Positions 1-12,122 are shown, counted from the stretch's first letter. The stretch: DNA of 64,000 nt from Pelargonium tetragonum (GCA_036897445.1 JAYMTL010000065.1:1-64000); one strand, 5' to 3'. Notes: a model not told the origin generated them from the letters alone. Numbers and translations: made by a program.

Positions 1-110
1 GTTCATACAAGATTTTCGAATCTAGTAGGGGCTTTTTTGTACTGTATACTCATTTCTCAGAACTCCTGAAAAAGCAAGATATCTTGCTTTCAATCTCTTT
101 TGTTTAGGGT
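1..110 (+). repeat. Basic-repeat family, 3' end of a unit
   Basis: The stretch gtactgtatac at about 39-49, then tctcag and ctgaaaaagc, lies in the order of the 3' half of the basic-repeat family seen in full at 63,262-63,601. It runs directly into a perfect palindrome (71-90) of the same sequence type as those ending the units at 63,030 and 63,601. The 5' part of the unit would lie left of the window. The assignment rests mainly on the palindrome; the upstream match is weak. No frame here is worth calling. Confidence 0.4.
71..90. repeat. Perfect 20-bp palindrome, gcaagat type
   Basis: The arms aaagcaagat (71-80) and atcttgcttt (81-90) are exact reverse complements with no spacer. The same core arms (gcaagat/atcttgc) recur at 63,007-63,030 and 63,586-63,601, each time at the 3' end of a basic-repeat unit. 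At the third arm position this copy has an A-T pair where the 63,007 copy has G-C, so the sequence differs but the pairing is kept. Likely roles are a 3' RNA hairpin (processing or termination) or a DNA site. A spacer-free palindrome would need to open a few base pairs to form an RNA loop. Confidence 0.6.
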
Positions 111-770
111 CTTCCTAATATTAATTGATGTGTAATAGGGGACCCTTGCTCTTTGTTAACCCTTCGAACAAGGCAAAGCTTCATAAGGGAAACTGCTTCT
201 ATGACCGGTCCTTCAACTCTAGAGATTTCGAATTCTAATATAAATAAAATGACTTCGATTTTCAGGATAGATATGGGCCTCTTATAGGAAAAAGAAGCCC
301 TGTAGTAAATAGAAGGTAATAAAAATCACTTAGATAAAGAAGTTTTTTCGTACTCTTAAAACCCGTAATTTTGTTAGTAAGTTAAACGGCTTGTCGGAAG
401 CCTCTATTAGCTGCCTACTTTAATCCGGGTTACACTCGATATGTCGAGGTTTAAAAGCTGTGTTCTTAGGTTCGAATCCATTCAGAGTTAAGTTAAAGTT
501 GAATTACATAAGTTCATGTACAAGAAGTTTACAAGTTTCCGTCTAGCGCCAAGCCCTTATTTATGTATTATATATATAAGGAAAATACGCGTATTATCAA
601 TACAAAATAAGGGATCCAGGGCAGTCCTAGGGTTCTGCTAGGGATCTAATCAAACAAGTACAAGAGCCGCTCTTTAGTTCTATCCAGTTTATATTATTTA
701 TAAGGGGTTTTTTTATTAATAAAAGCGAGGAGTTTCCAGCAAAGGAATTAAAGTGAAAGCTTTTTTTGCT
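100..770. other. No gene seen; holds one dispersed-repeat copy
   Basis: I see no credible coding frame. The stretch holds a small 5-bp hairpin (435-448, arms ctcga/tcgag), followed by a ggttcgaa word at about 470 that resembles a tRNA T-loop but lacks a matching stem. It also holds the dispersed repeat at 510-535. Confidence 0.5.
496..535 (+). repeat. Dispersed repeat, copy 1 of 2
   Basis: Positions 510-535 match 57,280-57,305 at 24 of 26 bases in the same orientation. Weaker similarity extends about 14 bases upstream (agttgaattacataag here, agtttaacttcacaag there). The copies are 56.8 kb apart. In an otherwise unique background a match this long is unlikely by chance, so this is probably a remnant of a dispersed element. 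Neither copy has other recognisable parts. Confidence 0.5.
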
Positions 771-980
771 GATGTTGGCTATAGCATGTAGGTGTATTCA
801 TAATGCTACTTGCATGAGCCTTCCTCTCTAAGTTCTGGTCAAAAATTTGTACCTATTATCTATTAAGTTTCTATCTTCTTTTAATGATAAGAATCTAAAA
901 CAAGAGGAACGCGCCTAAACTCTTATATAAAACCCATTTACATTAATAACTAAAAAGATAAAGACAATATTATCTTAATA
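771..980 (+). repeat. Basic-repeat family unit, decayed
   Basis: The unit begins gatgttggc (771-779) and has tgtaggtgtattca at 787-800. Both words recur exactly at 60,911-60,919 and 60,924-60,937, with a 3-base difference in spacing. The word ccttcctctctaagttc (819-835) matches 60,638-60,654 at 16 of 17 bases. Further on, catttacattaataac (about 934-949) matches leader sequence at 28.3 kb. The unit then runs into gataaagac and an inverted repeat (955-976), which is the expected order. No usable frame remains in this copy. Confidence 0.6.
955..976. repeat. Inverted repeat at a unit end
   Basis: Seven-base arms aagataa (955-961) and ttatctt (970-976) are separated by 8 bases. The word gataaagac overlaps the 5' arm, as it precedes the palindromes at 62,994 and 63,571. 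The arms differ from the gcaagat type but share gat/atc, so this may be a diverged member of the same hairpin class. Confidence 0.4.
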
Positions 981-1029
981 CTATACAACAAAAAAACTAT
1001 AAGATATACGACTTATATTATCCCACCCA

Positions 1030-1300
1030 ACCAAAGATTAGGAATACAGCTCTATAACACCAAGAACAAGAGTAAAGGTACCTCCCTTACAAGTACAGGT
1101 ATTATCCCCTTAAAGGTACAGCTATCAGGATACAAAGCCGAGTTCCTAAGATTAAGCAAGCAAGTAAGAATTTTAATGTTCCTATGGTATATGTACTATT
1201 CTAATTACTACCTCCATAAATCTACTTCACTAATGCTCTGGTCAGTAAGACTGACTTAACCCTATCCTCTTATCAAGGACAAAGGGGGAATACCCTTATT
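1030..1300 (+). pseudogene. Basic-repeat family unit, decayed
   Basis: A frame is open without stops from 954 to 1,259 (101 codons) but has no ATG until about 1,173. It contains RLGIQLYNTKNK, which parallels the GLGIA-lysine words of other copies. In a neighbouring frame PKIKQASKN (about 1,145-1,170) parallels AIKKQATKK of the 63.3 kb copy. Next come gttcctatggtatatgtac, a ctacctccat word and ctctggtcagtaag (1,235-1,248). This is the 3' block seen elsewhere as ctccagtcggtaag. The unit ends in a 5-bp inverted repeat, aaggg/ccctt (1,282-1,297). The order of parts is that of the family, but two frames carry the similarities, so it is not an intact gene. Confidence 0.5.
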
Positions 1301-1309
1301 AAATTAAAC

Positions 1310-4300
1310 ACCTATACAATTGTTTATTTATTATTATCTTATTTCATTACTAATATCTACTATACTACTAACTCTTATGAGTAGAATAGCTAAAATGCAT
1401 TTTCTACAAGCAAGAGGAATATCCATACCTTTAATACAGGCAGACAGGGAATCCTGGTTATTGGTGAGCAAATTTTATCCCTAAGATACTTAACGAAGAT
1501 CTTTCTTCTGACTACACCGCACCTATAAAGAAGCCTGCCTATTCTTAGGAAAGAAAAAAGAATTTATATAAATTTAGAAAGGGGGTTACCTAGTTTAATT
1601 ATATCTTTAGGGGTATCTTTGCACAAGGTTATAAAAGGGGGTTTTTCGCTTAATACCTTATTGATACGGGAAGTTTTCGTTTCATGAACCAGGTGTATTC
1701 ATTGTTACTCATATTATGTTGACTATCCTTGAACTTTATTGCGGATAGCTAGTTTAGTCATCTAGTAAAAAACTTGTTCAATATATTATCTCTCAAGGGA
1801 ACGGAAGCCCAGTAAACTTTAAAAACTAAGTGTCGAGTATTTAGCCTTCCACAACCCAAGTAATCCAGGCGCCTTAATTAATAAAAGTCAAAAAATTTCT
1901 AAAAGTTTCAAATCTCGATACTATTATAATTTTTAGAGTAGTATTAACTAAGCGACATATGCTAAAGTTTGCATAGTTATACCAATGCTTTTCTTTTTCT
2001 GTCTTTTTTAATCTACCCGCTTACAAAAGTCTACTCATTTATTGCCGGATTGTGCCCTATTATAGATAGTAAGGAATTCCGTCTTACGTCTAGTGAGATC
2101 TAGGAAGCTCTATTATATAACCCCTATATGGGCTACTCTAGCACTAATTGGGATACAGCTTTTGGAAGAACCCTAGACCTGTACCAGAAATCCCGGGTAA
2201 ATCTAAAAGTACATAAAAGAGAAAACCCCTATAAACTACAAACACCGAGTGTTATCAGACACAAATACTTAGAAGTCTAAGCTTTGCCTACCTTTGGAAT
2301 TGACATATAAAACTAGCTCTTTACAGGATCCCTTATCTTTGAGAAAGCCTAAGGTAATAATTAATAAACTCAGCAATCCTACACAAAGGGTAGCTGGAAC
2401 TTGAAGTCAATTTGAACCTACACCTATACTACTAAACTCAAGATTGACAACATTTACGATAAGCGTTTCCTTAGCTAACTACCTGTATTCTCCGCCTAAC
2501 GCTTAGAAAGTACTATAAAATTGCAATTCACTCGGTTCTCTCTAAAAAGCCCTAGACTTCTAGCCCCAAATTAAAGAAAGGAGTCCCTGGTTTTGCATAT
2601 AACCCTTATGGAATTCTTGTATGTAACTTAATCTTATAATAAGAATACTCCCTTACTTAACTTAATAAATTGAGTGCATGGCTACTTCTGCAACTAAACC
2701 GTTTCTGAATATGCGCGGGTTAATCCCCTGTAATTAAGCCTTTTTAGTGAATTAAGTAATGAGAACTCCTTTTTTTTTAAGAAAGAGCAACAAACTCGGG
2801 AATCAAAAGCCCGGTTTAGCTATTATGTATGTGCATACAACTACATACCACAAGCTTAAGATCCCTAGACTAAAAAGGAGGCCCCCTGAGGAGCCAAGAG
2901 TCATTTTTCTTTTCTTTTTATTTAATGTAATAGGTTCAAAACCGGCATCTCGAGAACTTCTTCGGTACTTAGAAAAAAACAAATTGAGTTGCTTCTAATT
3001 TCTCCTTTTATCCTTCAGTTTTCTAATTCTGGGTTAAGGAGGAAGTAAGACCACACTTTCCTAATTATGAACTAACCCCTTTCCTAGTAGAGCCTTGAAA
3101 TAGGACCTGGGGTTATCTACATTAAAAACGATAAAATGAGAGCCGATAACTCTTTTATAATGTGAGTACCCCTACTAAAAATTTTTTTGCTCAGGGCATT
3201 TTTACAAGAGCGTCAGAGAGACTGAAACCTGGGAATAAACCCTTACGGGGATATTGGATTGCTAACTAAAAAGGATGGGCTTTTCGAAAGAAAAAATCTC
3301 ACGGACAACTTACTGAAGTTTCCGAGTCTAGATAGGGGTTTTCCGTTATAAATCAAAATAGAAATCCCATAGAATGAGGGGCCTTGCTACCAGCTTTACT
3401 TTACCTGTTATATAGTTCTAAGCGGAAATCCTTTTGTAAGAGGTTTCGTACCTTATATATACTTTTAGCTACTATTGCCAATTACCGAGCCTAACAAACT
3501 CCTCGACTCTAGTACCTATTATTTAGAATACATAGTTAGATAAAAAGAAAGTATACAACAAGTATTAGCACCTATAGCTATAGCAGATGTTTGGTTTTCC
3601 TAGTTCATTGGGCTCTGTACCAACTACTTTTTATTATAGATAAAGCCCCTTTTACATCTGATTAAGAGGAACTCTCTTGCTATATTCGTTATATCACTGA
3701 ACTTTTAGTGAGTTATCGCCCAGAATTTTTTTCGTAATAAGAATGTCGTAGGCCTTAATATGAAGCACAAGTTTCTATTTCTAAAAAAAGTACTGTCTCC
3801 AGTTCATAAGGCGACGTTAGGGGACTTGGAACAGGAGGCTACCATAAAAGCATCTGGTAAATACCTAAAAAGAAAAGTAAGGGACACCCGCTAAAAGGAT
3901 ACTCACTCTTAAAATAAGTTTTCTATTATCACAAAAAGGACTTCATATCCTATTCCTTTTTAGACTTAGAAGTTATTTCGAAAGGAAATTCTTATGCTAA
4001 AGCGGGCACTGTATGACTTCTGGAAGAGGAACGCCCTTCTAGGTATACCACATGTGACAAGGGTTTAACCCTTTAATTAAGTGGGGCTTTCCTTCTTTGG
4101 TATTTTGATTTTCGTGTATATACCGGCTTAAAATCCAGGGTTCATAGACAGCTTTCTCCTATACAATAGTAGGTAACCTTTTATAAGGTATCCGTTACGG
4201 TAAAAAGGGGGCCCCCACTCTACACGACTTTATAATATTCTTGAATCCGCGCTTTTACTTCTTCTAAATTAATATGTTTTACTCAAGGCTTTTTCTGCGT

Positions 4301-4740
4301 TGCTACTCTCAATAGAAAAAATTCAAAGAGGTCAGGGAATACTATTTTCAGGAAATTCTTCTTAGTGAATGCACTACTTCTTTAGTTTAGTATTGGGCTT
4401 TTGGGATTCTTTAGGAATCCCGTGTAAGAAATGGGAGTGGATCAAAAGTTTTTAAGACCCGGTTATAGTCCCTTCATCTGTTATTCTTTTTAATTTTATT
4501 GGCATGTACGTGAAGGGGGGGAGGATTTAGGCCGTTACCAACCCATCAACACCGGGCATTTACAAATTCCTTGGAACAAGGACCCCTCTTAGAATTGAAT
4601 GAATCATAGATAGCACTCAAAATATCTCGAACAAAAGAACTAGATCCGGAATCTTGGGATTTTAAAGTGCCCTTTCCTCTTATCTTAACCTCTTATCTTA
4701 ATAGGGTCTTTGCTCACCAGAAGTTTTTACTCTTAATGGA
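1310..4740. other. Gene desert, no feature seen
   Basis: Stops are frequent in all frames. A 79-codon NTG/ATG frame at 2,759-2,998 (+) has no motif and no repeat link, and it fits chance expectation. A run of seven G lies near 4,514. I see nothing else. Confidence 0.6.
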
Positions 4741-4760
4741 GCCTCGCACAATAAGTAAGG

Positions 4761-5039
4761 ATGGCACCCCGTTTTGGAAATAAAGAAATCCTCCGGCTAG
4801 GGTCGAATATACAAGAGGGCTGGTATATAAAGGGAACCCGCGAAGCTCTTAGCTCTAATAGATATTTGAATACTCCTAGTAATACAACCTACAAAAGAAT
4901 TCCTAGAACTAAAACCTGTTATACAAGCTATGCCAGACTAAAGAATAACAGGTTATCCACAGAAGAACTCTTCAGGAAAATACGGAATGCAAGAGAATCC
5001 CTAAACAAAGATTTTCTTAACTTTTGCTCACTCTTCTGA
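4761..5039 (+). CDS. Doubtful hypothetical protein, 92 aa
   Basis: An ATG-started frame gives a basic, mostly hydrophilic 92-residue product without low complexity; its C-terminal third includes LSTEELFRKIRNARESL, a plausible amphipathic helix. I recognise no domain, and there is no membrane segment or signal peptide. The preceding bases are not a clear ribosome-binding site. It stands out from other frames here because a second charged frame (5,096-5,326) and a third (5,439-5,648) follow on the same strand within 600 bases. Length alone is within chance for this composition. It could be a gene remnant or a random frame. Confidence 0.2.
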   Translation: MAPRFGNKEILRLGSNIQEGWYIKGTREALSSNRYLNTPSNTTYKRIPRTKTCYTSYARLKNNRLSTEELFRKIRNARESLNKDFLNFCSLF

Positions 5040-5095
5040 TTCTTTTTGAGAGAAGACTTCTACTACATACTCTACTGACGAAGTCCCTGTTATAA

Positions 5096-5326
5096 CGCTA
5101 TACTACCGTAAAAAGAAAGTTACACACATTGAAACCGGCCCTTAGACATGAGCTAGAAGAGAATAGATATGAATCTCAAGGTTTTGCAAAACTGAATAGG
5201 AAACTGCCAAGGTTATTGCACGAGGGAGACATTGAGTACTCGTTAAGGCCCCGCTATAAGGACTCTATTGAAGAAGTGGAAAAGTCTTTTATAAAAAAGG
5301 CTTATAGGACCCGTGGTTATAATTAA
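5096..5326 (+). CDS. Doubtful hypothetical frame, 76 codons
   Basis: The frame is open from 5,096 to its stop at 5,324-5,326. The first possible alternative start is TTG at 5,129 (65 aa); there is no early ATG. The product is charged, with HELEENRYES and DSIEEVEKSFIKKAYR, which would suit short amphipathic helices. I recognise no family. It lies 56 bases after the frame ending at 5,039 but in a different phase, so the two could be parts of one decayed gene or unrelated. A GTG-started frame at 5,439-5,648 follows on the same strand and has no recognisable content. Confidence 0.2.
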   Translation, partial: RYTTVKRKLHTLKPALRHELEENRYESQGFAKLNRKLPRLLHEGDIEYSLRPRYKDSIEEVEKSFIKKAYRTRGYN

Positions 5327-5649
5327 GTAAGGTTCTCGGCGAGTTAAATAATGGAATCCTCAATACAAAACAAAAACATAGCTGACTATAAACTTCTTAT
5401 CCATAGTACATTAGTTAAAGACCTGTAAGGGAGCCCTGGTGGACAAAGAGTCTAAAGACGCAGTTTTATCATGTATTTCAAAGCTTTTTAGCTTTGTTGG
5501 TTGGAATGCTGAGGTTAATCCACAACCGCTTAGGTGGAAAGGAATGCATGTTTTCCTAATTTATATTGTATGCTCCTCTTATCTGTATCTGTGGAATAGG
5601 GCAATTTTACTGATAATATTTCTACAGCGGTTCAAGCTTGTATTCTAAA

Positions 5650-8600
5650 AAAGGGTACTTTATAGCTTAGGTAAAGTACTCAAATTCTGCTCAAAAAGTA
5701 AGAATTCCCAGCCAATAGTGACGTAAAAATGTGGAAAAGGGCCTAAGAGTAGCAAAACCGATCGAAAATCCCACCCTTAGTTAGAGGTATTTTATTAGCG
5801 AAAATACATAGGTTCGAAGCCTTCTGTTCAGCGAGGAGTGTTTCGCGGCAAGGTTCTAGTCGGCTTAAAAGGAACAAGGAGCCCTTTTTAAGCCACTTTT
5901 TTCTGAAATCCGTGCTCTAAACTAAAAGAGGTGTATAATTGCAGGCCCCTTAGAAATAAAAAGAACTTTCCTTTCCTGTTCTTAACATGTAATTAAAAGG
6001 GGTTCCTTGAGTAGTAAACCGAAAAAAGTTATAGTAGTACTAAACTGCTTATATCCTTAAATTAATTTTAAGTGAACTCACAAATTTTTCGAGCAAAAAG
6101 CGTCCTTGTTATTTCCGAGTTACCTTTAAAACACAAGTAGAAAAGCTAAAAACGAAAACTGCTAGGTTAAAAATGCAATTTCCTATACTTAGGTCAACCT
6201 AAAAGAAAAGGGATGCGCTTACGTACATATATTTTAGTATCCAGGGCAAGTGCCTATAGCGCCTAAGTATTGCTAGGACCCTGTAATTTATCTATTTTTC
6301 AATTAAAAACCTAAATGAAAATTTAATAAATCTAATTTCTGGTAATACGTTGTAACAACACAGCTACAAAAAAAAGTCTCAAACATTGGACTAAGGGACC
6401 CGAAAATAAAGGCTTTCTCTGGGGTCGGGTAGAATTAGGACCGAAGATTGTGAATGATCCAGGACTTTAATAATTAGGCTTATCTAAATTTCTCTTTCCG
6501 CCTTTTATTTATTATAAGAAAACCCCTGTTCAAAAAAATCCCCGTTAAAACCGCTAAAATCCTAGGTTGAGTAACTAGTTGAGTTGATTAGGCAAACCTA
6601 CCCCATTGAAAAAGAATTACGTGTTTAGGGTGTAAAAAGTTTTCAGGGGAATGCCTGGGAAGAGGGTTAAGAATTAGTATAGCCTACACGCTGGGAATAA
6701 GTACAGTACACTTTCGCTCAAAGCATTAAAAGTTTATAGGGGGTTTCGACCAGATTGCCCTTTCCTCTTTCCTTAGGGCTCTTGTATCGAAGTAAACCCC
6801 ATTCTAATTCACAGTTTCTATATTTATATTTATGTAGTATATTAAACAAAAAGAACTCTTGGGGCCACGCAGTCTACGATAATTTATAGAAAGGTCAAAA
6901 TCTGGGTGATAGAGAACTCCTTAAGATATTCAGTATACAGAGTAAGAGGAATTCTATTTAGAAGTCATCGCCCGGGTTATCATTTTTTATATAAGAGTCC
7001 TTGTCTATCGAATTCCTATTATTTCCTCTGAAAGTTGGGAAAGTACAGGAAATTTTAGAACTCTTAATTCCGTTGAAGGCATATGGGATATGTTACTTCT
7101 GGGTCCTATTTTCAGTCGTATAGAAATCCAGACCCATTTCCCCGTCTTTTTTTTTGCTTCTTTAGTCTAAAACTTCCTCTAATACTAATATAAGGCAGTA
7201 TCAAATGTAACTTGTTGTTTACTATTCTCCCAAAATCTTCTCATAAGGCCTTTGTTTGGTTAATTTTCATTGAAAGCAAGAAATGCATATGGAAGTTAGT
7301 TTATGAGATTAAGTAAAAACCTTGCCTAATTTATAGAATATATAGATACCCTGTAAAGGTAAAAAGGTGGGGTTATTCATTTTGATTCCCAGCTTTCTCA
7401 TACCTTGGTGTACCTTTTAATGGGGTGCGGAAATTCCTTTTTCAAAGAAAGTACTATAATTATATCTTTAACAGGAATACCCAAATTAGAGTCTATTGTA
7501 GTTTTCGTTCATTCCCTTGAATTAGGGCGCATACTACAATAAGTGTTATAACCCTTTTGCGGTGCGGGTCGAAGAAGTTTATCCTTCAATTTTATATTGA
7601 TTGAACATATATTTTTATAAAATTCTATCTTATAAATTAATCGAAGTCCTCCTTTATAGATACTTTGCAAGATTTTTCATATCTCAGCAAAACGCTAAGT
7701 TTTAAGAGCACAAATACCTGGAGACACAAAAATACCAAATGCTGTTACCGCAACCTTCGCCTTTACTAGGGTTTGGGTGTTTACTTGATAGTTTCTATTT
7801 CGGGATTCTATTTAGCATTCAAGGGGATCCGTAGGGGAGTTTTTTAAGGAATTTTCTCGGGCTATAACATATTCTAAATGCAATTGCATAAGGTGCCTTT
7901 TCTCCTCGGTTCCTTATTAAGTTTGCTTGCTATGTATATACATTATTCCCAGACCACTTTCGGTATAAAGAGGTATAGGATTTTTAAGAGAGTGGTACCG
8001 GTGAGTTCTCTTGTAGAGTCTCTTCTAACATTTTTCCAAAATTAGAGTTCTTTAACTTAGTCTACTTTAGGTCCCTACAATAGAAATCGAGCCGCTGTGA
8101 GAGTTGAGAGTAGGGTTTAAGTTTGTTGAATTATAGATTTTTGAGGCTGTGTTCTCGCTTTAGAAATTTCTATTTTGCTTACAGGATGTGGAGTTTCCTT
8201 CTTTGATAATATACTTTTCTTAAGCTTAAGGAAAGACCCCTTTTGGGCCCTTTAGGGTTTCCATAAGATACTCAAAATTTCTAACTAGTTTTTGTATCAT
8301 GGGTGAATCCGGTATTATTTTATTATTAATTTGTATTTGTACACAACGGGAAGTTACTAAGCAAATTTTTTAATCTAAAGGATGTTGCTTAGACCCCCAC
8401 ACTCAGCTAGGTCATTCAATAATGTTAATAATACGAATGCAATACAAAGAAAGAAATATAGCTTATAAAAAAGCTTGAAATTTCTAATACAACATGAATA
8501 CCAAGCATCTACTAGTATCCAAAAAAGGCCTATTCCTATGTATAAAACTACTTAGAGAGAGCTATATAAAGATTGCTGACGGTTCTATTTGAATTCGTTT

Positions 8601-11430
8601 TTCTGAAAAGTCTGTTATTAATCCTTACTCCTTAACAGTTAATTGAAGAAAAAGCCTGGTATTAATCCTTATGTGAAGCGCTGCTTTATACTCATTTTCT
8701 TTTTATAGGAACTTACAGGTAAGGGGGGATTTAATTATATACCGTGTACAAAAGAAAGACTTAAAGAAAGGGGATTCTGTGGTGTTATGCAACGGATAAT
8801 CCGCAGTAGTATACTAGGTTAATTTACTATAATATAGAGACTCTTCGGACCTTTTTAAGTCAAGTATTGGTAATTGCTAATGGGACTTATTCCGTAAAAG
8901 GATTCCCGTTTACCGGTTTGACTAAAGGAAGATACTCGAAGTAGAAAAATCCTCACAATACTCAAGGGGTCCCGGGTACATTAAAAAGGAGTCTTATCAG
9001 GGTTGTTATTAAGTTTCAGTTAATTAGGTATAGTTCCACTTAGTAAGAACTCGTAAGCATTTTGCTTGGTAAAGCTTTTTAGGCATTCTCATTAGTAAAA
9101 CGCAACAAGGAGCTCCTCTAAAAAGAATTCGTGAGTAATACCAATTTAGTCAACTTAGTAGAACCCTTTAAATTTAAAGAGAATCCCCGAGAGACTTGTT
9201 TTATGATTAGACTATATAAGGGCCCTCTGAATTTTTGCATTCCCTTTTGATATAAAAAGAATTACTTAAGTACCGGAAATCCCAGTTATTAGCCTGTAAG
9301 GAGTCCCGAATTAGAATTTTTTTATAATTATAATAGTAAGTGTTGTAGAAGTTTTGCACTAACATGGCCTACTTATAAAGTTAATCTAGCTAGGAATTTA
9401 GATACACCGCGGAATTCTATGAGGTTCCTAATATTAAAAATAAAGAACAAAAACCTGTAGGCAGCTGCTATACTTAGTTATGTACAGATTGATTAGGTTT
9501 CTCCTCAGTTACTATCTTGGAAAAGTCTTTAGTTTCAGTCTTTTTTAGGAACCTTGTAACTCAAAAGGAATTTGAAGAATTAGGACTCTTTATTATTTAT
9601 TATAAGGGATACCCCCCTTTTTAACCTATACTCTACCCCAGGTCCAAAAAGGAGCTCCCCGTCAAGCTATCGATGAAATGAAGTTAACAGGGAACTGTAA
9701 TCCCTCATCTCATTAGGCAATTTTACTTAAATAAAAGACTTTCTAAACTAGTAAAATATCCCTTTAGCTTTTCTTAGGATTCTAACATATAGATTTCGAA
9801 TATATCCAAAGTCTTGCCTTTGAATTAAATAAAGCTTATAAGAGTCCTTCCTTGATAAGAATTTTCCGGATATGCACTTCTAATCCGGGGAATACCTTTA
9901 TGCTTCTTTGGTTCCTTATACACCTCCGTTCAAACAAGTAGGTGCTCCTGCGAGAAAAATTCTAAGTAGAGTTCGCTAGGACTGCAGTAAGAGTCCCTCC
10001 TCAAAGTCTGCTAGCCCGAGATAAGACTCCTTCAACAAGGTATGCTCTTGCGACATCTTTACAAGAATCTATTAACCTATTTTTAGACTAGTAACTTAAA
10101 AGCCCTTGGAAAAGAAAGATTCTCTATACCTTTAAAATACAACGCATTGCCTTGTCTGAAAGCATTCTTTGGGCCCTAAGGCCCTGTTATCTATTAAAAA
10201 ATTCCTCGAATTAAGGGGCCTATTTCAATTATAAAGAGCGAATTATGCTAATAAGTTCTCGCTTTTCTAATGTATTTAAGTTCGTGCATTGAGTATAAAG
10301 CATTCCGTTAGTTTTTTTGAGTCTACTTTACCCGATTACCTTGGAAATCTCCTTCTATCTCTACCCAGCGAGTTGATGTGCCAGTTTTTTCAAACTTCAA
10401 AGCAGGGTTTAATCGTCACAATCTTGAAAAGCGGAGAGTCTCTAAGAATGAATACATATTTCTGGGTATTTAGATCTATACAGTAAGCGAGAGTTTACAT
10501 GATCTCAACTTGGAGTAGGTGTCAAGAGCATGTAGGTAATATCCCCTATTACGGGTAGAATACGCTCCTTAGTTAGGAAGTTAGGGGTCCCTATTATATA
10601 AAAGGTAAAGGTCAACAGGGGGACATAAGGGACTGCGCACCACTTAAGTAATAAAGCGACTATAAATTAAAGGTAATTCAAGAGTATTAAATTTATGTGG
10701 TAAATGTTTAACCCAATTCTACAACGCGTTTCGTAACTTATATCAACAGCAAATAGGATCCCATGTCTAAAATGTTCCTGAAACTAGAGTCGTCTCTTAG
10801 CAATACCTAAATCCTAATAAGTAATCTATAAAGGCTTCCGTTTTACTCCAACACACCCCCTAGAATATAAGGACTTCCCAGATTAGTTTAAGGGGCCCCT
10901 TTATTTGTAATAAGGATAAAAAACCGGAGCTCTAAAGGACAGAATTTCCACACGAGTCTACTAAAAACTAGGTTTTCTAAGAAGCAGGAATCCCCTTCGT
11001 TTGACTGGATCTTAAGGGTAGCGGAGAAAGTGAAATGAAACTAAAAACTACGAAATAGGAGTCTCAGTAGAAGTAAAAAGTACTTGAGGATTTTTCTCGT
11101 AGTAGAATTTGGAACAAAAGAAAAAGGCCTGCTCTCCAATGTAAAGCTTCGATTTTGGGTCCACTTTTTGATAAAAAAGCAGTCCGGCATAGCTGTGAAA
11201 GTCCTCAAATTTTTCATTGTAGAGCTACTTGCAAAAACTTGAACTTTTCTATTTTATATACATGGAAAAGTCCTACTCATTTTTACCTCTAAGCAATTCG
11301 GGTTGTACTAGAAAATTCTTTAGTTGCTTGCTTTAGAGTATAAGAATAAGAGATAAAAAAGGGATTTTGCTAAAACAAGAATCTTACCTACAAAGGTTCT
11401 ATCCTCTGTTACTGATAAGGGCAAAAGAAC
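5650..11430. other. Gene desert, no feature seen
   Basis: About 5.8 kb without a credible gene, RNA or repeat that I can recognise. One 65-codon frame (10,289-10,486, +) is unremarkable. Base composition resembles the flanking DNA. Confidence 0.6.
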
Positions 11431-11439
11431 TAGAGTAAC

Positions 11440-11960
11440 ATGCGCCTTAACTATCACTCTTATACCAATTACAATTTTATTAGACTCTGTTTACATAACA
11501 AACTAATATAAAAAATCTAAAGAATAGAGTACTTAAGACTATAGAAAACTAGAAGACTAACTATACAATCTACTTTCTAAGATCTATAACAAGAACACAG
11601 TAACTACAAGATCTCCCATTAGATCTCTCTATCTCTTCTCCTAGTCTATAGTCCTTCCTATTAAGTCTACTAGCTCCTACTGTTAAGTCTTTCCCTTATC
11701 CTCTTCTCTTTCAAAAAACTGTAACTTCTAAGAAAGCGCTCGAACTCCTAGAATATAAACCATTAATTAAGAAACAAGCAAGTCGTAAACAGATGAGATG
11801 GGTATTTTAGTGTATGTATGGACTATATAGTATACTAGAGGCATTAACCTCCTTCGGTAAACCTTTAGTCGGTAAGGGTAATGCTTTCCAACCTCTCCAG
11901 GGTTTTTATCCTCTCATGTAAGTAACTCCATAGGACAAGAGGGGTGTCCCTTACCTCCTA
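11440..11960 (+). repeat. Basic-repeat family unit with leader, decayed
   Basis: A leader block (11,467-11,503) shares attacaat and attagactctgtttacat with 28,292-28,327. A second leader block at 11,586-11,607 matches 59,150-59,171 at 21 of 22 bases and is also found at 63,265-63,286. Lysine-coding sequence follows (aagaaacaagcaag, about 11,770), then gggtattttagtgtatgtatg (about 11,802), a ccttcggtaaac word and agtcggtaag (11,868-11,877). A 5-bp inverted repeat ggaca/tgtcc lies at 11,933-11,949. In one frame the 3' block reads KPLVGKGN, close to APVGKSN at 60.97 kb. This is one of the more complete units in order of parts. Confidence 0.6.
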
Positions 11961-12122
11961 TACCGCCTCGGATTAATTAATAGAAAGTCAATTTAAAGGG
12001 TAGCTATGCTCTTTGCGGTCTGTAAACCATCTTTTTTGCTTTTAGGTTTCCAATTCCTGATAGTCCAGACAGCCGCTAGGACGCTAGGACCTATAAGAAA
12101 GGTATGGCTAAGATGAGTGTAG

